From NCBI RefSeq assembly GCF_017114945.1, contig NZ_JABXKQ010000041.1, positions 1 to 64,000 of the forward strand: a DNA stretch of 64,000 bases, given 5' to 3'. The translations under genes and the position numbers were made by a program. The notes beneath the pieces were generated by a model. That model searched no databases and was not told the origin of the DNA. It was given only the letters and a program-made list of their open reading frames with translations. The stretch is from Nostoc sp. JL34. Lineage in GTDB: Bacteria > Cyanobacteriota > Cyanobacteriia > Cyanobacteriales > Nostocaceae. How positions within the stretch are numbered: position 1 is the first letter of the stretch; the number at the start of each line of letters is the position of its first letter. This document shows positions 1 through 9,150 of the stretch, one piece after another.

Positions 1-444
1 TTGAATACCCCATTTTCAACCCTAAACTGTTTCAATGCACCTAATTTCTGTTGATTCTACTTGCTCGTCTAAAAGATATCAAATGGGTTCTATAGGAGTA
101 TGGGTAATTTAAAATTCAAAAATTATAGAGGTGCAGTTCAGTAGCTAAGAGTAACTTACGCTTAAAAACCTGGGACTTAGGCTGTGGAAGAATTGTATCT
201 CGCGCAGCGCAAGATACAATTTTTCTTTTAAACTGAGTAATGATCCAGAACTAAAGGTTTCATTTATAGTTCTTTCCTGCTGCTTCCTGCCTTCTCTTTT
301 AATCGTTAGTTATTTTTTCCTATTTTTGAATTTTGTTGTCAACATAAGTGTTTTTGAACTAACTATTTTTACTCGCTTTTAATCGGACACCTGTTATTAG
401 AGACGGGGTATTTTTGGCTGCGATAATAATAACGAGTACAAATG
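1..444. other. Intergenic region at left window edge
   Basis: No convincing gene is seen here. The stretch is AT-rich, lies downstream of the minus-strand response regulator, and contains one terminator-like hairpin (192-224). A gene ending to the left of the window could use that hairpin. Confidence 0.6.
192..224 (+). terminator. Hairpin plus T-run, possible terminator
   Basis: ATTGTATCT pairs with AGATACAAT, and an inner GCGC-A-GCGC stem sits between them. TTTTTC follows on the plus strand. It would end a plus-strand transcript entering from outside the window; that gene cannot be seen. Confidence 0.45.
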
Positions 445-1110
445 CTACTTGATTTTTTGTTTAATAAAAGTCACAACCTGAGTTAGCTGTTTCTTCAAAC
501 CATCAATTTCTGCTTGCATTTTGACAATTTTCTCATTCAACGCATTAATTTCTGCGTCGGAAACTCCTCCAGTACTGGGGGATGCGATCGCATCAGTTAC
601 GGCACTAGGAGTTGCGATCGCAGCATTTGCGACGCTAGGGACTGCTACCGTACCATTGGTGACACCAGAAGTTGAAACTGTGCCATTTTTGACGGCAACT
701 GCTGCTCCTACTGAGACTAATTCTGGGCGTGGCTGTTTCGCCTTGGTCATAGCCAACTTAATTGCGCTAATTAGTTGCTTTTGATCAAAAGGCTTGCCCA
801 GAAATTCAAAATATTCAAAGGGTTCTGTGATTTTTTCGGTCACTTCTTCCTTGCGACCAGACATGATCACCAAAGGAATTTTCCTTAACTCCGGATCGGC
901 TTGAACTTTCTGGAAAACCTCCCAGCCACTCATTTTAGGCAACAGGAAATCCAGCATAATCAGGCTGAGTTTTTCCTGAAGGATGAAATTTAGTCCTTCC
1001 AAACCGTCTTTTGCTTCCAGTACCTCAAAATTGCCCGGAGGCAACATTTCTCGTACTTTTACCCTGACAACTGTAGTGTCATCGATAACTAAAATCTTGT
1101 TGCTTGCCAC
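445..1110 (-). CDS. Response regulator receiver protein with Ala/Val/Thr-rich linker and C-terminal coiled coil
   Basis: A CheY-like receiver domain opens the protein (ILVIDD acidic pair). It is followed by the phospho-acceptor Asp in the segment MLDFLLPKMSG, the Ser of the MSGRK segment and the invariant Lys of the GKP motif. There is no DNA-binding output domain. After the receiver comes about 60 residues of degenerate Ala/Val/Thr/Ser repeats, then a short predicted coiled coil (EINALNEKIVKMQAEIDGL). It probably acts by protein-protein contact in a phosphorelay, as single-domain regulators do. The start is uncertain: the frame is open up to a TTG at 1278, but the domain begins right after the GTG at 1110, which I prefer although its ribosome-binding site is poor. 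No cognate kinase is adjacent. Confidence 0.8.
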   Translation of the reverse strand: MASNKILVIDDTTVVRVKVREMLPPGNFEVLEAKDGLEGLNFILQEKLSLIMLDFLLPKMSGWEVFQKVQADPELRKIPLVIMSGRKEEVTEKITEPFEYFEFLGKPFDQKQLISAIKLAMTKAKQPRPELVSVGAAVAVKNGTVSTSGVTNGTVAVPSVANAAIATPSAVTDAIASPSTGGVSDAEINALNEKIVKMQAEIDGLKKQLTQVVTFIKQKIK

Positions 1111-1452
1111 GACTGTTTGCTCTAACGGAAACTTTAAGTGTAAATAGCGGCTTTGCCGATTGTCCTTGAGAATCCTCCCACTATATACAAAATTTCTAGC
1201 AATTGGGGGATAGTATATTTCGGTATAAATGACATTGTTAGAGGTGTTTTGCAAAACTTTTGTTTGCGCTCTTTTCAATTTGTGTCATGGTGATATTTAA
1301 GGCTTTAGCCTTGATCTAGGGTGTCAAGCATACGGAGAGGGGGAGATACGGAGACACGGAGAATTACTTCTTTACCTCCTCGCGTTTCCCCATCTTCCTA
1401 TCTCCGTGTCTAGTTTGGCAGACCACTACATCTATATCCGCATCTTGCTTGG

Positions 1453-2379
1453 ATGTCTATGATTTCGTCACAACAAGCCGAACTAAAGTCTGAAATTACG
1501 GCAATGCCTAGCTGGCTACGTCGCCCTATTGGCAAAGCCAGTGAAATCTCTACCGTACAACGCATTATTAAGCAGCGACAAATTCACACAATTTGCGAAG
1601 AAGGGCGCTGTCCCAACCGGGGAGAGTGCTATGCCCAAAAAACTGCAACTTTCTTACTAATGGGGCCAACTTGTACCCGCTCTTGTGCTTTTTGTCAAGT
1701 AGATAAAGGTCATGCACCGATGCCTCTTGATTTAGAGGAACCCCAAAAGGTAGCACAGGCGGTGCAGCTTTTGGGATTGCGTTATGTGGTGCTAACTTCT
1801 GTAGCCCGTGATGACTTGCCCGATCAGGGCGCAGGGCACTTTGTGAAGACGATCGCGACTATTCGCCAGTTGAACCCAGAGACTCAAATTGAAGTGCTGA
1901 CCCCAGATTTTTGGGGTGGTGCTGGTGTAGGAGAAGAAGGTCAGCGCCAGCGGATAGCGATGATTGTAAAAGCCAAACCAGCTTGTTTCAATCACAATAT
2001 TGAGACGGTGCAACGGTTAACTGGGCCAGTGCGCCGGGGAGCGAAGTACGATCGCTCGCTACTGGTGCTGGCGATGGTCAAAGAAATCGATTCCACAATT
2101 CCCACCAAATCAGGTTTGATGCTGGGACACGGAGAAACACTTGATGAAGTCGTTGAAGCAATGGCTGATTTAAGGGCTGTGGGGTGCGATCGCTTGACTA
2201 TCGGGCAGTATATGCGTCCAACTCTTGAACATCTGCCAGTCCAAAAATATTGGACTCCAGAGGAATTCGAGGAACTCGGCATATTAGCATGGGAAATGGG
2301 ATTTAATCATGTTCGTTCCGGGCCTCTGGTTCGCAGTTCCTATCACGCTAGAGAGGAAGGAGGAGGGAGTGGGGAGTAG
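1453..2379 (+). CDS. lipA: Lipoyl synthase (radical SAM)
   Basis: LipA inserts two sulfurs into protein-bound octanoate to make the lipoyl cofactor of 2-oxoacid dehydrogenases and glycine cleavage H protein. Both iron-sulfur sites are visible. The auxiliary cluster motif is [12 protein letters not shown] and the radical-SAM motif is CTRSCAFC. The C-terminal RSSY motif, whose Ser is an auxiliary-cluster ligand, is also present. At 308 aa the length is normal. The start is ATG 1453 (a second ATG lies two codons later). The last residues are low complexity (GGGSG), because the reading frame runs into the G-rich start of the repeat region behind it. A gene of this family in a cyanobacterium may be one of two paralogues. 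Confidence 0.97.
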   Translation: MSMISSQQAELKSEITAMPSWLRRPIGKASEISTVQRIIKQRQIHTICEEGRCPNRGECYAQKTATFLLMGPTCTRSCAFCQVDKGHAPMPLDLEEPQKVAQAVQLLGLRYVVLTSVARDDLPDQGAGHFVKTIATIRQLNPETQIEVLTPDFWGGAGVGEEGQRQRIAMIVKAKPACFNHNIETVQRLTGPVRRGAKYDRSLLVLAMVKEIDSTIPTKSGLMLGHGETLDEVVEAMADLRAVGCDRLTIGQYMRPTLEHLPVQKYWTPEEFEELGILAWEMGFNHVRSGPLVRSSYHAREEGGGSGE

Positions 2380-2400
2380 GGAGCAGGGGAAGAAAGAACC

Positions 2401-2456
2401 AATTCCCAATTCCCAATTCCCAATTCCCAATTCCCAATTCCCAATTCCCAATTCCC
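2401..2456. repeat. Heptanucleotide short tandem repeat (AATTCCC)8
   Basis: Eight exact copies of the 7-mer AATTCCC lie just behind lipA. This is the classic short tandemly repeated repetitive (STRR) type of Nostoc/Anabaena. Reading frames through it are artefacts. Confidence 0.95.
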
Positions 2457-2560
2457 AATGCCAAATTCCCAACTTCACACAAATATTCTTGAAGAATTTG
2501 AGTATTTGGTACGCCAGTTTGGTATTTCTTAAAAAGTCCTGACATTAGGAGAATCGCATT

Positions 2561-2698
2561 ATGACTGCTAAAGCTAAGAATTCCGCAGTTGCCGACAGCG
2601 GAGCTAAACCTCCCTACGCCTATCGCACAGGCTGGGCACTGTTCTTGTTAGCTATCAATTTCCTGGTAGCAGCCTACTATTTCCACATCATTGAATAA
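2561..2698 (+). CDS. psaX: Photosystem I subunit PsaX
   Basis: This 45-aa protein has a soluble Lys/Ala-rich N-terminus and one membrane helix ([19 protein letters not shown]). The signature [11 protein letters not shown] is nearly identical to what I recall of thermophilic PsaX. PsaX is a small peripheral single-helix subunit of cyanobacterial photosystem I that contacts chlorophyll at the PsaB side. A purine-rich ribosome-binding site (TTAGGAGAA) lies ten bases before the ATG. It is a stand-alone gene, about 9 kb from psaB. The call rests on this short sequence match. Confidence 0.93.
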   Translation: MTAKAKNSAVADSGAKPPYAYRTGWALFLLAINFLVAAYYFHIIE

Positions 2699-2719
2699 TT
2701 AGATGTGGAATGGTGCTGC

Positions 2720-3586
2720 TCAAATCGTTCCCTTGAATAAACCTTTGGGACGAATGAGCAGCACCAAAATCATAATCAACAGTGCGACACCTTGTTTATA
2801 CTGTGAACCCAGCCAAGGAGTGCTGATTTCTTGGACGATGCCAATGATAAAAGCTGCTGCGATCGCACCGTAGGGGTTGCCAATGCCACCAAGAATTACT
2901 GAGGCAAATAAGGGTAAAATTAAAAACCATCCCATATTCGGGCGCACGGCTGTAATTAGCCCATACATACTGCCACCCAATGAAGTAAGAGTGCCCGCAA
3001 TTAGCCAAGTCCAGAAAATTACTCGGTCAACATTGATACCTGAAACCCTGGCTAAATCCAGATCGTCAGCAACTGCTCGCATCGCCTTACCAATTTTGGT
3101 ATTTTGCAGCAGGTAATGCAGCGCCAAAATTGCTAGCACCGCCAACCCCAATACCAATAACTGATTTTGCGGCACTTTTAAACCCAAAATATCTAAAGCT
3201 GGAGTAACAGGTAAATTATAATTTTGGTTCTTGCCACCCCAGATAAAAATAATCCCATTGCGAATAAATAAGGCAAGTCCAATAGAAATAATAATCAGCG
3301 TAGTGGAAGTAGCACGGATAGAGCGCATCTTTGACCACAGCAACTTTTCTGATAACAGCATGGCTGCTACTGTTCCCGCCGCCGCCAGAATCATCGACAG
3401 CCAAATATTGACTCCAATAGTGTTTATCAGCCAAGTCAGATAGGCTCCTAAAGTGAGAAAGTCACCATGAGCAAAGTTAGATAGCCGTAAAATTCCATAG
3501 GTAAGAGTCAGTCCGACTGCGGCTAAAGCAATAATGCTCCCCACCGCAATCCCATTAACGATTAGTTGGGCGAATTGTGTATCCAT
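2720..3586 (-). CDS. livH: Branched-chain/neutral amino acid ABC transporter permease (LivH family)
   Basis: A hydrophobic 288-aa protein with about eight membrane helices. It has the LivH-type N-terminus (GIAVGSIIALAAVGLTLTYG, then LRLSNFAHGDF), the ATP-binding-subunit contact loop (GKAMRAVADDLDLARVSGI) and the GGIGNPYGA segment. It would form half of the inner-membrane pore that imports leucine, isoleucine, valine and other neutral amino acids. In Anabaena the related N-I system is called Nat, and this is like its LivH-type subunit NatD. No partner permease, ATPase or binding protein is adjacent, so the transporter genes are scattered, as is known in Nostoc-group genomes. Confidence 0.92.
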   Translation of the reverse strand: MDTQFAQLIVNGIAVGSIIALAAVGLTLTYGILRLSNFAHGDFLTLGAYLTWLINTIGVNIWLSMILAAAGTVAAMLLSEKLLWSKMRSIRATSTTLIIISIGLALFIRNGIIFIWGGKNQNYNLPVTPALDILGLKVPQNQLLVLGLAVLAILALHYLLQNTKIGKAMRAVADDLDLARVSGINVDRVIFWTWLIAGTLTSLGGSMYGLITAVRPNMGWFLILPLFASVILGGIGNPYGAIAAAFIIGIVQEISTPWLGSQYKQGVALLIMILVLLIRPKGLFKGTI

Positions 3587-3790
3587 AAGTCTTAAGTTAC
3601 TTTTAAAAATTTTAGGTCAGTTGTTCATACAATATTTTTTTGGTCTAGCTGCTAAACTCGACATCATAAGTTATGGTTTATAACAACATAAGTTATGGTT
3701 TATAAATAAAAAAGAATTGTCCGCTAATATACATAGAATCCTGTTCGGATTTTTATGCGAAGCTAAACTTGTTCAGCGGTCTAGTTGACC

Positions 3791-5635
3791 ATGCAGCAGT
3801 ATTCAAGCTTACCAGACCAGAACTCACAGATAGATGCAACGCCAAAACTTTTGACAACAATTGAGCAACTTCGCGCACAGCTGTGGCTGGAGAGCAGCTT
3901 GAACCAGTTGCAAAGTCGCCTTAATGATTGCCTAGTTTCTGCTTGTAACACTGCCCCCCAGGCAGGAGCCGCACAAGCGGAAATTTTCCAAACTGTGGTT
4001 AACGAAATCAACAGTGCTGTGAACAGCAGCAATCTGACGCTCACAGATTGCACCATCGGTATTGCTCTGTTTCAACCACAAGAAACTTTTGCCACAGTTT
4101 GCTATGTTTCTTGTTCTCCATCCCCAAACTCACAACCTTTATTTCTAGAAGTGCTGACAGCAGAAAAAAAGCTGCTGTTGAGATTGCAAGAGGTTATAGA
4201 ACTCGAAGATTTGCAGCAGCTTGAGAATCAACAATCACCGAGCGCTTGGCGGTTAACTGATGATTCTAGCAACGTCATGGGCTGGCTAATTATTGCCGCA
4301 GTGCCCGTAAGTTCTGATCGTCATTCGCTGATAAAATCACAAGCTCAACTCAGATCACAATTGATGGCAAGGTCTGCCAAGCAGTGTACTACAGCATTGT
4401 TACAACTTAGACATATCCTATCTTGGCAGCAACAGTATCAACAGTTAAGTAACTCTAATCAAGAATTGGAGCGCACCAATCAACTAAAAAATCAGTTTCT
4501 GGCAAACACCAGCCACGAAATTCGCACACCGCTGAGTTCCATTATTGGGTTTACCCACCTGCTTTTAGCCCAAGGGTACGAACCAAGTAGAGAACGCCAG
4601 CAAGACTATTTAAATATCATTCAGTCTAGCGGCAAACACTTGTTAGCTCTGATTAATGATATTTTGGATCTCTCTAAAATTGAAGCAAATCAGTTGGAAG
4701 TGCAGTGGGAAAGAGTAGATGTGCCACTGCTGTGTAGCAACGTTTTGGCACTGGTAAAAGAGAAAGCCGCAAATAAGGGTTTGAAACTGTGCCTAGAACT
4801 TAAACCCGATATTACAACCCTAGTAGCTGATCCCTTACGACTCAAACAAATGCTGTTGAATTTACTCTTCAACGCTCTAAAGTTTACCAGTAAAGGAAGT
4901 GTTGGCTTAGAGGTTGCTCCCAAAGGTGTATTTGTACATTTTACAGTTTGGGATACTGGCACTGGCATTTCAAAAGAAGACCAAGTTCAACTGTTTCAAC
5001 CCTATTTCCAAATTGCCAAGGCCGTAGCTGATGGTGTTGAAGGTACTGGTTTGGGTTTAGCTGTGACTCAGAAACTCGCCCAAATTCACGGTGGTTCTGT
5101 GAAAGTAGAATCTGAAGTAGATCGCGGCTCCCGTTTTACCCTCGTACTTCCCCTTAAGCAAGAGGTGGGAGTGGGAGCGAATGAGGGAGATGAGGGAGGA
5201 GAAGAAGCAAAATTTTCTTCATCTCCTTTGCCTTTCACCCCTAGTTCTTCTGTAGAGATTTTGCTGGTAGAAAATGACTTACCCAACGCTAATTTGATAC
5301 AAATTTATCTACGTAAATTGGGATATCAGGTGACTTGGGTTAAGAATGCTAACGAGATGTGGGAAGCTCTAACACAGTTAGAACCAGTTGTGATTTTAAT
5401 GGATATTTGTCTAGCAGATGCAAATGGTCTTAACTTGGTGCAACAACTGCGAGAACATCCGCAATATCGGACGATTCCGGTAATTGTTCAAACAGCAATG
5501 GCGATGAAAGGCGATCGCGAAACTTGCCTAGCAGCTGGAGTAAATGATTATATTTCTAAACCGATTGATTTACCACTTTTAGCCAGTCTGGTGGCCAAGT
5601 ACAGTCAAGCACCAACCTCAGTTGATGGGGAGTAG
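3791..5635 (+). CDS. Hybrid sensor histidine kinase/response regulator
   Basis: About 614 residues. An N-terminal sensory region (roughly 60-210) looks like a divergent GAF-type fold and lacks obvious cofactor residues. It leads through a coiled coil into HisKA, with the phospho-acceptor His at about 242 in SHEIRTPLSSIIGF. The ATPase domain follows (N-box ALKFTSKG, G1 DTGTGIS, G2 GTGLGLAV). A C-terminal receiver domain carries the Asp in VILMDICLADANG and the Lys in SKPID. No membrane segment is seen, so the kinase should be cytoplasmic. The frame opens at a TTG (3785), but ATG 3791 is preferred. A Gly/Glu-rich spacer joins the kinase and receiver. The stimulus is unknown. Confidence 0.93.
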   Translation: MQQYSSLPDQNSQIDATPKLLTTIEQLRAQLWLESSLNQLQSRLNDCLVSACNTAPQAGAAQAEIFQTVVNEINSAVNSSNLTLTDCTIGIALFQPQETFATVCYVSCSPSPNSQPLFLEVLTAEKKLLLRLQEVIELEDLQQLENQQSPSAWRLTDDSSNVMGWLIIAAVPVSSDRHSLIKSQAQLRSQLMARSAKQCTTALLQLRHILSWQQQYQQLSNSNQELERTNQLKNQFLANTSHEIRTPLSSIIGFTHLLLAQGYEPSRERQQDYLNIIQSSGKHLLALINDILDLSKIEANQLEVQWERVDVPLLCSNVLALVKEKAANKGLKLCLELKPDITTLVADPLRLKQMLLNLLFNALKFTSKGSVGLEVAPKGVFVHFTVWDTGTGISKEDQVQLFQPYFQIAKAVADGVEGTGLGLAVTQKLAQIHGGSVKVESEVDRGSRFTLVLPLKQEVGVGANEGDEGGEEAKFSSSPLPFTPSSSVEILLVENDLPNANLIQIYLRKLGYQVTWVKNANEMWEALTQLEPVVILMDICLADANGLNLVQQLREHPQYRTIPVIVQTAMAMKGDRETCLAAGVNDYISKPIDLPLLASLVAKYSQAPTSVDGE

Positions 5636-5672
5636 GGAGATGAGGGAGCAGGGGAAGAAAAATTATCGAATA

Positions 5673-5700
5673 CCCAATGCCCAATGCCCAATGCCCAATG
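5673..5700. repeat. Heptanucleotide tandem repeat (CCCAATG)4
   Basis: Four exact copies of CCCAATG lie between the hybrid kinase gene and larE. A G-rich purine tract (5623-5660) precedes them. STRR-type repeat. Confidence 0.9.
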
Positions 5701-5763
5701 CTCCATAACTAATGACTACAATAGAAATTGTTAGGTGCTATAGGGTTTTGGCAGGATTGGGAA

Positions 5764-6594
5764 ATGATACTGACAGAAAAATTTGAGCAATTAAGAGCCT
5801 TATTTCAAGAAATGGAGCAGGCGTTGATTGCCTACTCTGGGGGCGTTGATAGCACTTTGGTTGCCAAAATTGCTTATGATGTGTTGGGCGAGCGCGCTTT
5901 GGCTGTAACTGCTGTTTCTCCTTCGCTGTTGCCAGAAGAGTTGGAAGACGCCAAAATTCAAGCTGCAACTATTGGGATTTCTCATAAAATCGTCCAGACT
6001 CACGAGATGGAAAATCCCAATTACACCTCTAACCCGGTTAACCGCTGTTATTTTTGCAAAAGTGAATTGCACGACACTCTCAAACCTTTAGCTTTAGAGT
6101 TGGGTTATCCCTATGTAGTCGATGGGGTAAATGCCGATGATTTGCATGATTATCGCCCAGGAATTCAGGCGGCGAAGGAAAGAGGGGCGCGATCGCCTTT
6201 AGCAGAAGTGGGTGTCACTAAAGTTGAAGTTCGCCAACTTTCGCAACAACTCGGTTTACCTTGGTGGGATAAACCTGCTCAACCTTGCCTCAGTTCGCGT
6301 TTTCCTTACGGTGAAGAGATTACTGTGACTAAGTTACAACGAGTCGGTAGAGGAGAAATTTATCTGCGAAAGTTAGGTTGGCAGAATTTGCGTGTGCGAT
6401 CGGAAGGGGATACAGCACGGATTGAATTACCACCAGAACAAATTAAAGAGTTTGTGTTGAGTAATGATTTACAAACATTAGTTTCCGCATTTCAAGATTT
6501 TGGATTTGTCTACGTCACTTTAGATTTAGAAGGTTATCGTAGCGGTAAGTTGAATCAGGTCTTAAATCGGGAAGCCTTGAGCCTGAAATCATAG
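5764..6594 (+). CDS. larE: ATP-dependent sacrificial sulfur transferase LarE
   Basis: This is a PP-loop protein (YSGGVDST near residue 20) of the LarE family. LarE adenylates the carboxylates of pyridinium dicarboxylate mononucleotide and inserts sulfur during synthesis of the nickel-pincer nucleotide cofactor. Three family cysteines are visible: two in NRCYFC and one in QPCLSSRFPYG. Some LarE proteins use a single sacrificial Cys. Those with this three-Cys pattern are thought to hold a [4Fe-4S] cluster that could deliver sulfur catalytically. The start is placed at ATG 5764, because upstream codons from 5728 give a non-conserved leader. No larB or larC is in the window. Confidence 0.93.
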   Translation: MILTEKFEQLRALFQEMEQALIAYSGGVDSTLVAKIAYDVLGERALAVTAVSPSLLPEELEDAKIQAATIGISHKIVQTHEMENPNYTSNPVNRCYFCKSELHDTLKPLALELGYPYVVDGVNADDLHDYRPGIQAAKERGARSPLAEVGVTKVEVRQLSQQLGLPWWDKPAQPCLSSRFPYGEEITVTKLQRVGRGEIYLRKLGWQNLRVRSEGDTARIELPPEQIKEFVLSNDLQTLVSAFQDFGFVYVTLDLEGYRSGKLNQVLNREALSLKS

Positions 6595-6624
6595 ATTTTT
6601 AATTTATGAAGATAAAGTTTATAT

Positions 6625-6981
6625 TTATTTACCTTCTAGAGAAACTAGAAAGCAACCGTTAATTCTCCAAATATTATCTGGCTGTTTTTCCATAAAATAT
6701 AAAGCCCTCAAGGGAATACCATTCGGAGCAAGTAGCAGCACTGGTTGAGTTATGTTTCCCTGGATGGTTGTTATCTTCTCAAAAAAGACAGAACGAGGAC
6801 GGTATACTGCTGGGTAGCTTGTTTTTACCATCTGCATAAAATTTTCTGGGTTTCCGAATTGCGCCTGAATTGCCGGACTAGCTAAGGCAAAAGCCCCTTG
6901 GGCATCATCTTTTTCAAAGGCTGCCAATTGGTGTTCAATTACAGAACGGATGTTGATGGAATCGGTATCAGGAACTTCCAT
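6625..6981 (-). CDS. DUF4864 domain protein
   Basis: A small protein of about 118 aa matching the DUF4864 pattern: a helix with IRSVIEHQLAAFEKDDAQGA, then FGNPENFMQMVKTSYPAVYR and a beta-rich C-terminus ending in WRING. The fold is probably NTF2-like and the function unknown. The frame extends upstream to an ATG at about 7020. That upstream part lies inside a dispersed Nostoc repeat (6994-7023) and encodes non-conserved residues, so I start it at ATG 6981. It is downstream of and co-directional with the SGNH hydrolase gene. Confidence 0.8.
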   Translation of the reverse strand: MEVPDTDSINIRSVIEHQLAAFEKDDAQGAFALASPAIQAQFGNPENFMQMVKTSYPAVYRPRSVFFEKITTIQGNITQPVLLLAPNGIPLRALYFMEKQPDNIWRINGCFLVSLEGK

Positions 6982-6993
6982 AAATCTAAAAAT

Positions 6994-7023
6994 TGCGTAG
7001 GCGCAGCCCGTCGTAGACATCGC
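6994..7023. repeat. Dispersed repeat, copy A
   Basis: This 30-bp sequence contains GCGTAGGCGCAGCCCGTCG followed by TAGACATCGC. It recurs almost exactly at 32747-32777. The family is common in Nostoc-type genomes. Here it lies at the 5' end of the DUF4864 gene. Confidence 0.85.
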
Positions 7024-7047
7024 CCCAAGTTTCGGCAAAGCGATCGC

Positions 7048-8103
7048 TCAATTCTCACGCTGAGTAAGCTTGTATTCTATCTGCTGTAGTGCCGTTCGCC
7101 ACACATCATATCCCTCTTGGGACAGGTGCAATCCATCTGTAGTCAACTCTGGGCGCAAATTGCCTTCCATATCCGTAAACCAGCTATAAATATTTAGATA
7201 ATTAGCACCTTCTTGTTTGGCAATCACGGTTAGTTGGATGTTGATGTGACGAATGCGGCTATTGGAAAGTTTTGGTAGGCGAGTAGGCAAAATTGATTGG
7301 ACAATGATTTGAGCATGTGGGTGAGTCTGCCGTAAACGCCGGACAATTCGGCGATAATTACGCAAAATTGTTTCATCACTAGCGCCTTTGCGTAAGTCGT
7401 TAATTCCAGCCATGATGTAAATCACATCCGGCCGCGTTGCCGAAAATGCCCCCAATCTTTTTAAAACGCCACTGGAAGTATCTCCAGATATGCCTTGATT
7501 TAGCCACAATTTACCAGCAGGCAGTTTTTCTCTAGGAAACCACATGCTCAAAGAATCACCAACTAAAATACTTAGATGATTTGCACCTTGACCTTGAGCG
7601 ATCGCTCTAGCTTCTAAAGTTAATAAACTTTTCCAGTCATCATAGGTTAGTTGACGTTTTTTGATCGACTCCCACAAAGATTGCAAATTATCACTATCTA
7701 CGCGTGTATAAATCTGACCTGTTTTCAGAGCCGCCAATCTTTGGTAGTAAAGTTGATTGCCAGATGTCAGTGAGAGACCAGTTGCTTGGGCACTGGGGTT
7801 GAGTGATGACTCTGTTGGGGCTGGTAATCCCTGACTGCTGAATTCTGGTACGCTAGGGACGTTTTTCTCACCTACTGTTGGCTGCGAACTTTTTAGGGGT
7901 TGGAACGCTTGGCCGCTAAGTTCTGGTAAGGAGAGATCAACGCTCTTGATAATTTTTGTACTGACTATTGCCTGCGAACTCTGTTTTAAATCCCACAGGA
8001 ATCTAGAACTTTCTGGCAGGACAATCGACAGATGTGGAAGAGCCGATGCTGGTATTGCTAATCCTGTTAACAAGCCTGCTGCCAACAGATAAGGGTCCCT
8101 CAT
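7048..8103 (-). CDS. SGNH/GDSL-family hydrolase, exported
   Basis: 351 aa. A hydrophobic N-terminus looks like a signal peptide or anchor (YLLAAGLLTGLAIPASAL). A Ser/Pro/Gln-rich linker of about 90 residues follows, then a C-terminal SGNH esterase domain. All four blocks are visible: GDSLS (catalytic Ser), GISGDTS (Gly), AGINDL (Asn) and TDGLHLS (Asp/His). It should hydrolyse an ester or deacetylate a cell-wall or extracellular polymer. The substrate cannot be told from the sequence. The short DUF4864 gene lies downstream in the same direction. Confidence 0.9.
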   Translation of the reverse strand: MRDPYLLAAGLLTGLAIPASALPHLSIVLPESSRFLWDLKQSSQAIVSTKIIKSVDLSLPELSGQAFQPLKSSQPTVGEKNVPSVPEFSSQGLPAPTESSLNPSAQATGLSLTSGNQLYYQRLAALKTGQIYTRVDSDNLQSLWESIKKRQLTYDDWKSLLTLEARAIAQGQGANHLSILVGDSLSMWFPREKLPAGKLWLNQGISGDTSSGVLKRLGAFSATRPDVIYIMAGINDLRKGASDETILRNYRRIVRRLRQTHPHAQIIVQSILPTRLPKLSNSRIRHINIQLTVIAKQEGANYLNIYSWFTDMEGNLRPELTTDGLHLSQEGYDVWRTALQQIEYKLTQREN

Positions 8104-8864
8104 CGCTTTGTCTCTCCTCTACTCACTGCTTTTCCCTATGACAGCATTAGTTGCCTGTATTCAGGAAAATTTTACTTCGGTTAAGCTATTATTCTTATTT
8201 ACACTGTATAGTTCTGTAAAGCGTGTTCACGAGATTATATTTGACAATTTACGATCTCTTTAAAGTACGGTTTTGGCGGTGGTATGCAAGTCTTAGTTTA
8301 TGAGAGTACTTCTACCGAAGGCAGTGTTTTCATCAACTGACCACTTTCCATAACTCAGTTGTCACAAATATTATAAGTGTTTGCAAACTCGGCGATTAGT
8401 GAGTGATTTTTGAGGATCTCAGGAAAGAGGTTTTTGCCTTTGATGTTGTTAATATAGGAAATAACCATTTGATTTTAGATTTCCAGATTTCAGTAAATTG
8501 TGGCGATCGCATGAGAGTTTGTTAGACCGAGAGGCGATGTCTGACGACAAGCCGTTTCTCTACGAGACGCTCCTTGAACATATCTACATTTTTCGTTTTG
8601 TCATGTGAAATTGAGCAGTGCAAATGCATCAGTTATCAAAGATGAATAGGCAAAAGTTTAACTGTTGAGAATATTGATATCATACGATGGTGTGTCGTCA
8701 ATGAGCAAGTATTCGCTTTGCCGTACTGAGAATTTTAAAATTCACTATACGTAATTTAAAATTAATGTTTACTCATTGAAGTATGAGTTGAAACACATTT
8801 AAATTAAGTTTTACCTCTAGAGAATAACCTCATTGAAAGTGCTAAGATTTAGGCTTAATCATTA
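8104..8864. other. Intergenic region, 760 bp
   Basis: No supported gene. It contains a degenerate dispersed repeat near 8533-8574 (GGCGATGTCTGACGAC, then CTCTACGAGACGCTCC) related to the copies at 6994 and 32747. The rest is AT-rich, with no recognised RNA gene. Confidence 0.55.
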
Positions 8865-9077
8865 GTGTTTTCCTTTTCTTCTGTGGCTAGAGCTAGTACA
8901 GCGATTGGTGTAAGTCCGATTATTAAGGAGATTGTGCAAAAACAGGCACATTCGACACGTTTAACCCTGAAAGAAGTTATTCTCATGGGAATGTTAGCTA
9001 TTGACAAACTAGATGATCAAGGTCGTCAAGAGCTAGCAGATCAAGTTCATCAAATGCAGGTGAATGGAGAAATTTAA
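8865..9077 (+). CDS. Small protein of unknown function
   Basis: A possible 70-aa protein, starting with GTG 8865 or GTG 8883. The body is predicted helical (SPIIKEIVQKQAHSTRLTLKEVILMGMLAIDKL) and ends in a charged tail. I recognise no domain. Composition is protein-like, and the pattern resembles a small DNA-binding or regulatory helix bundle, but no motif supports that. There is no strong ribosome-binding site, so the call is tentative. Confidence 0.4.
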   Translation: MFSFSSVARASTAIGVSPIIKEIVQKQAHSTRLTLKEVILMGMLAIDKLDDQGRQELADQVHQMQVNGEI

Positions 9078-9150
9078 TTGAGTAGCTATGAGTTACGAGT
9101 CATGAGTTATCAATTTTAACTTCTCACTCCTGACTCTTTACTTAATTTGG

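Noticed and set aside
2401..2456. Possible CRISPR array
   Set aside because: The unit is 7 bp with no spacers. The 21-bp array at 45838 also has no spacers, and no cas gene is present.
2284..2545. Overlapping frames around the (AATTCCC) array
   Set aside because: They translate the heptamer repeat ([14 protein letters not shown]). The periodic residues reflect DNA repetition.
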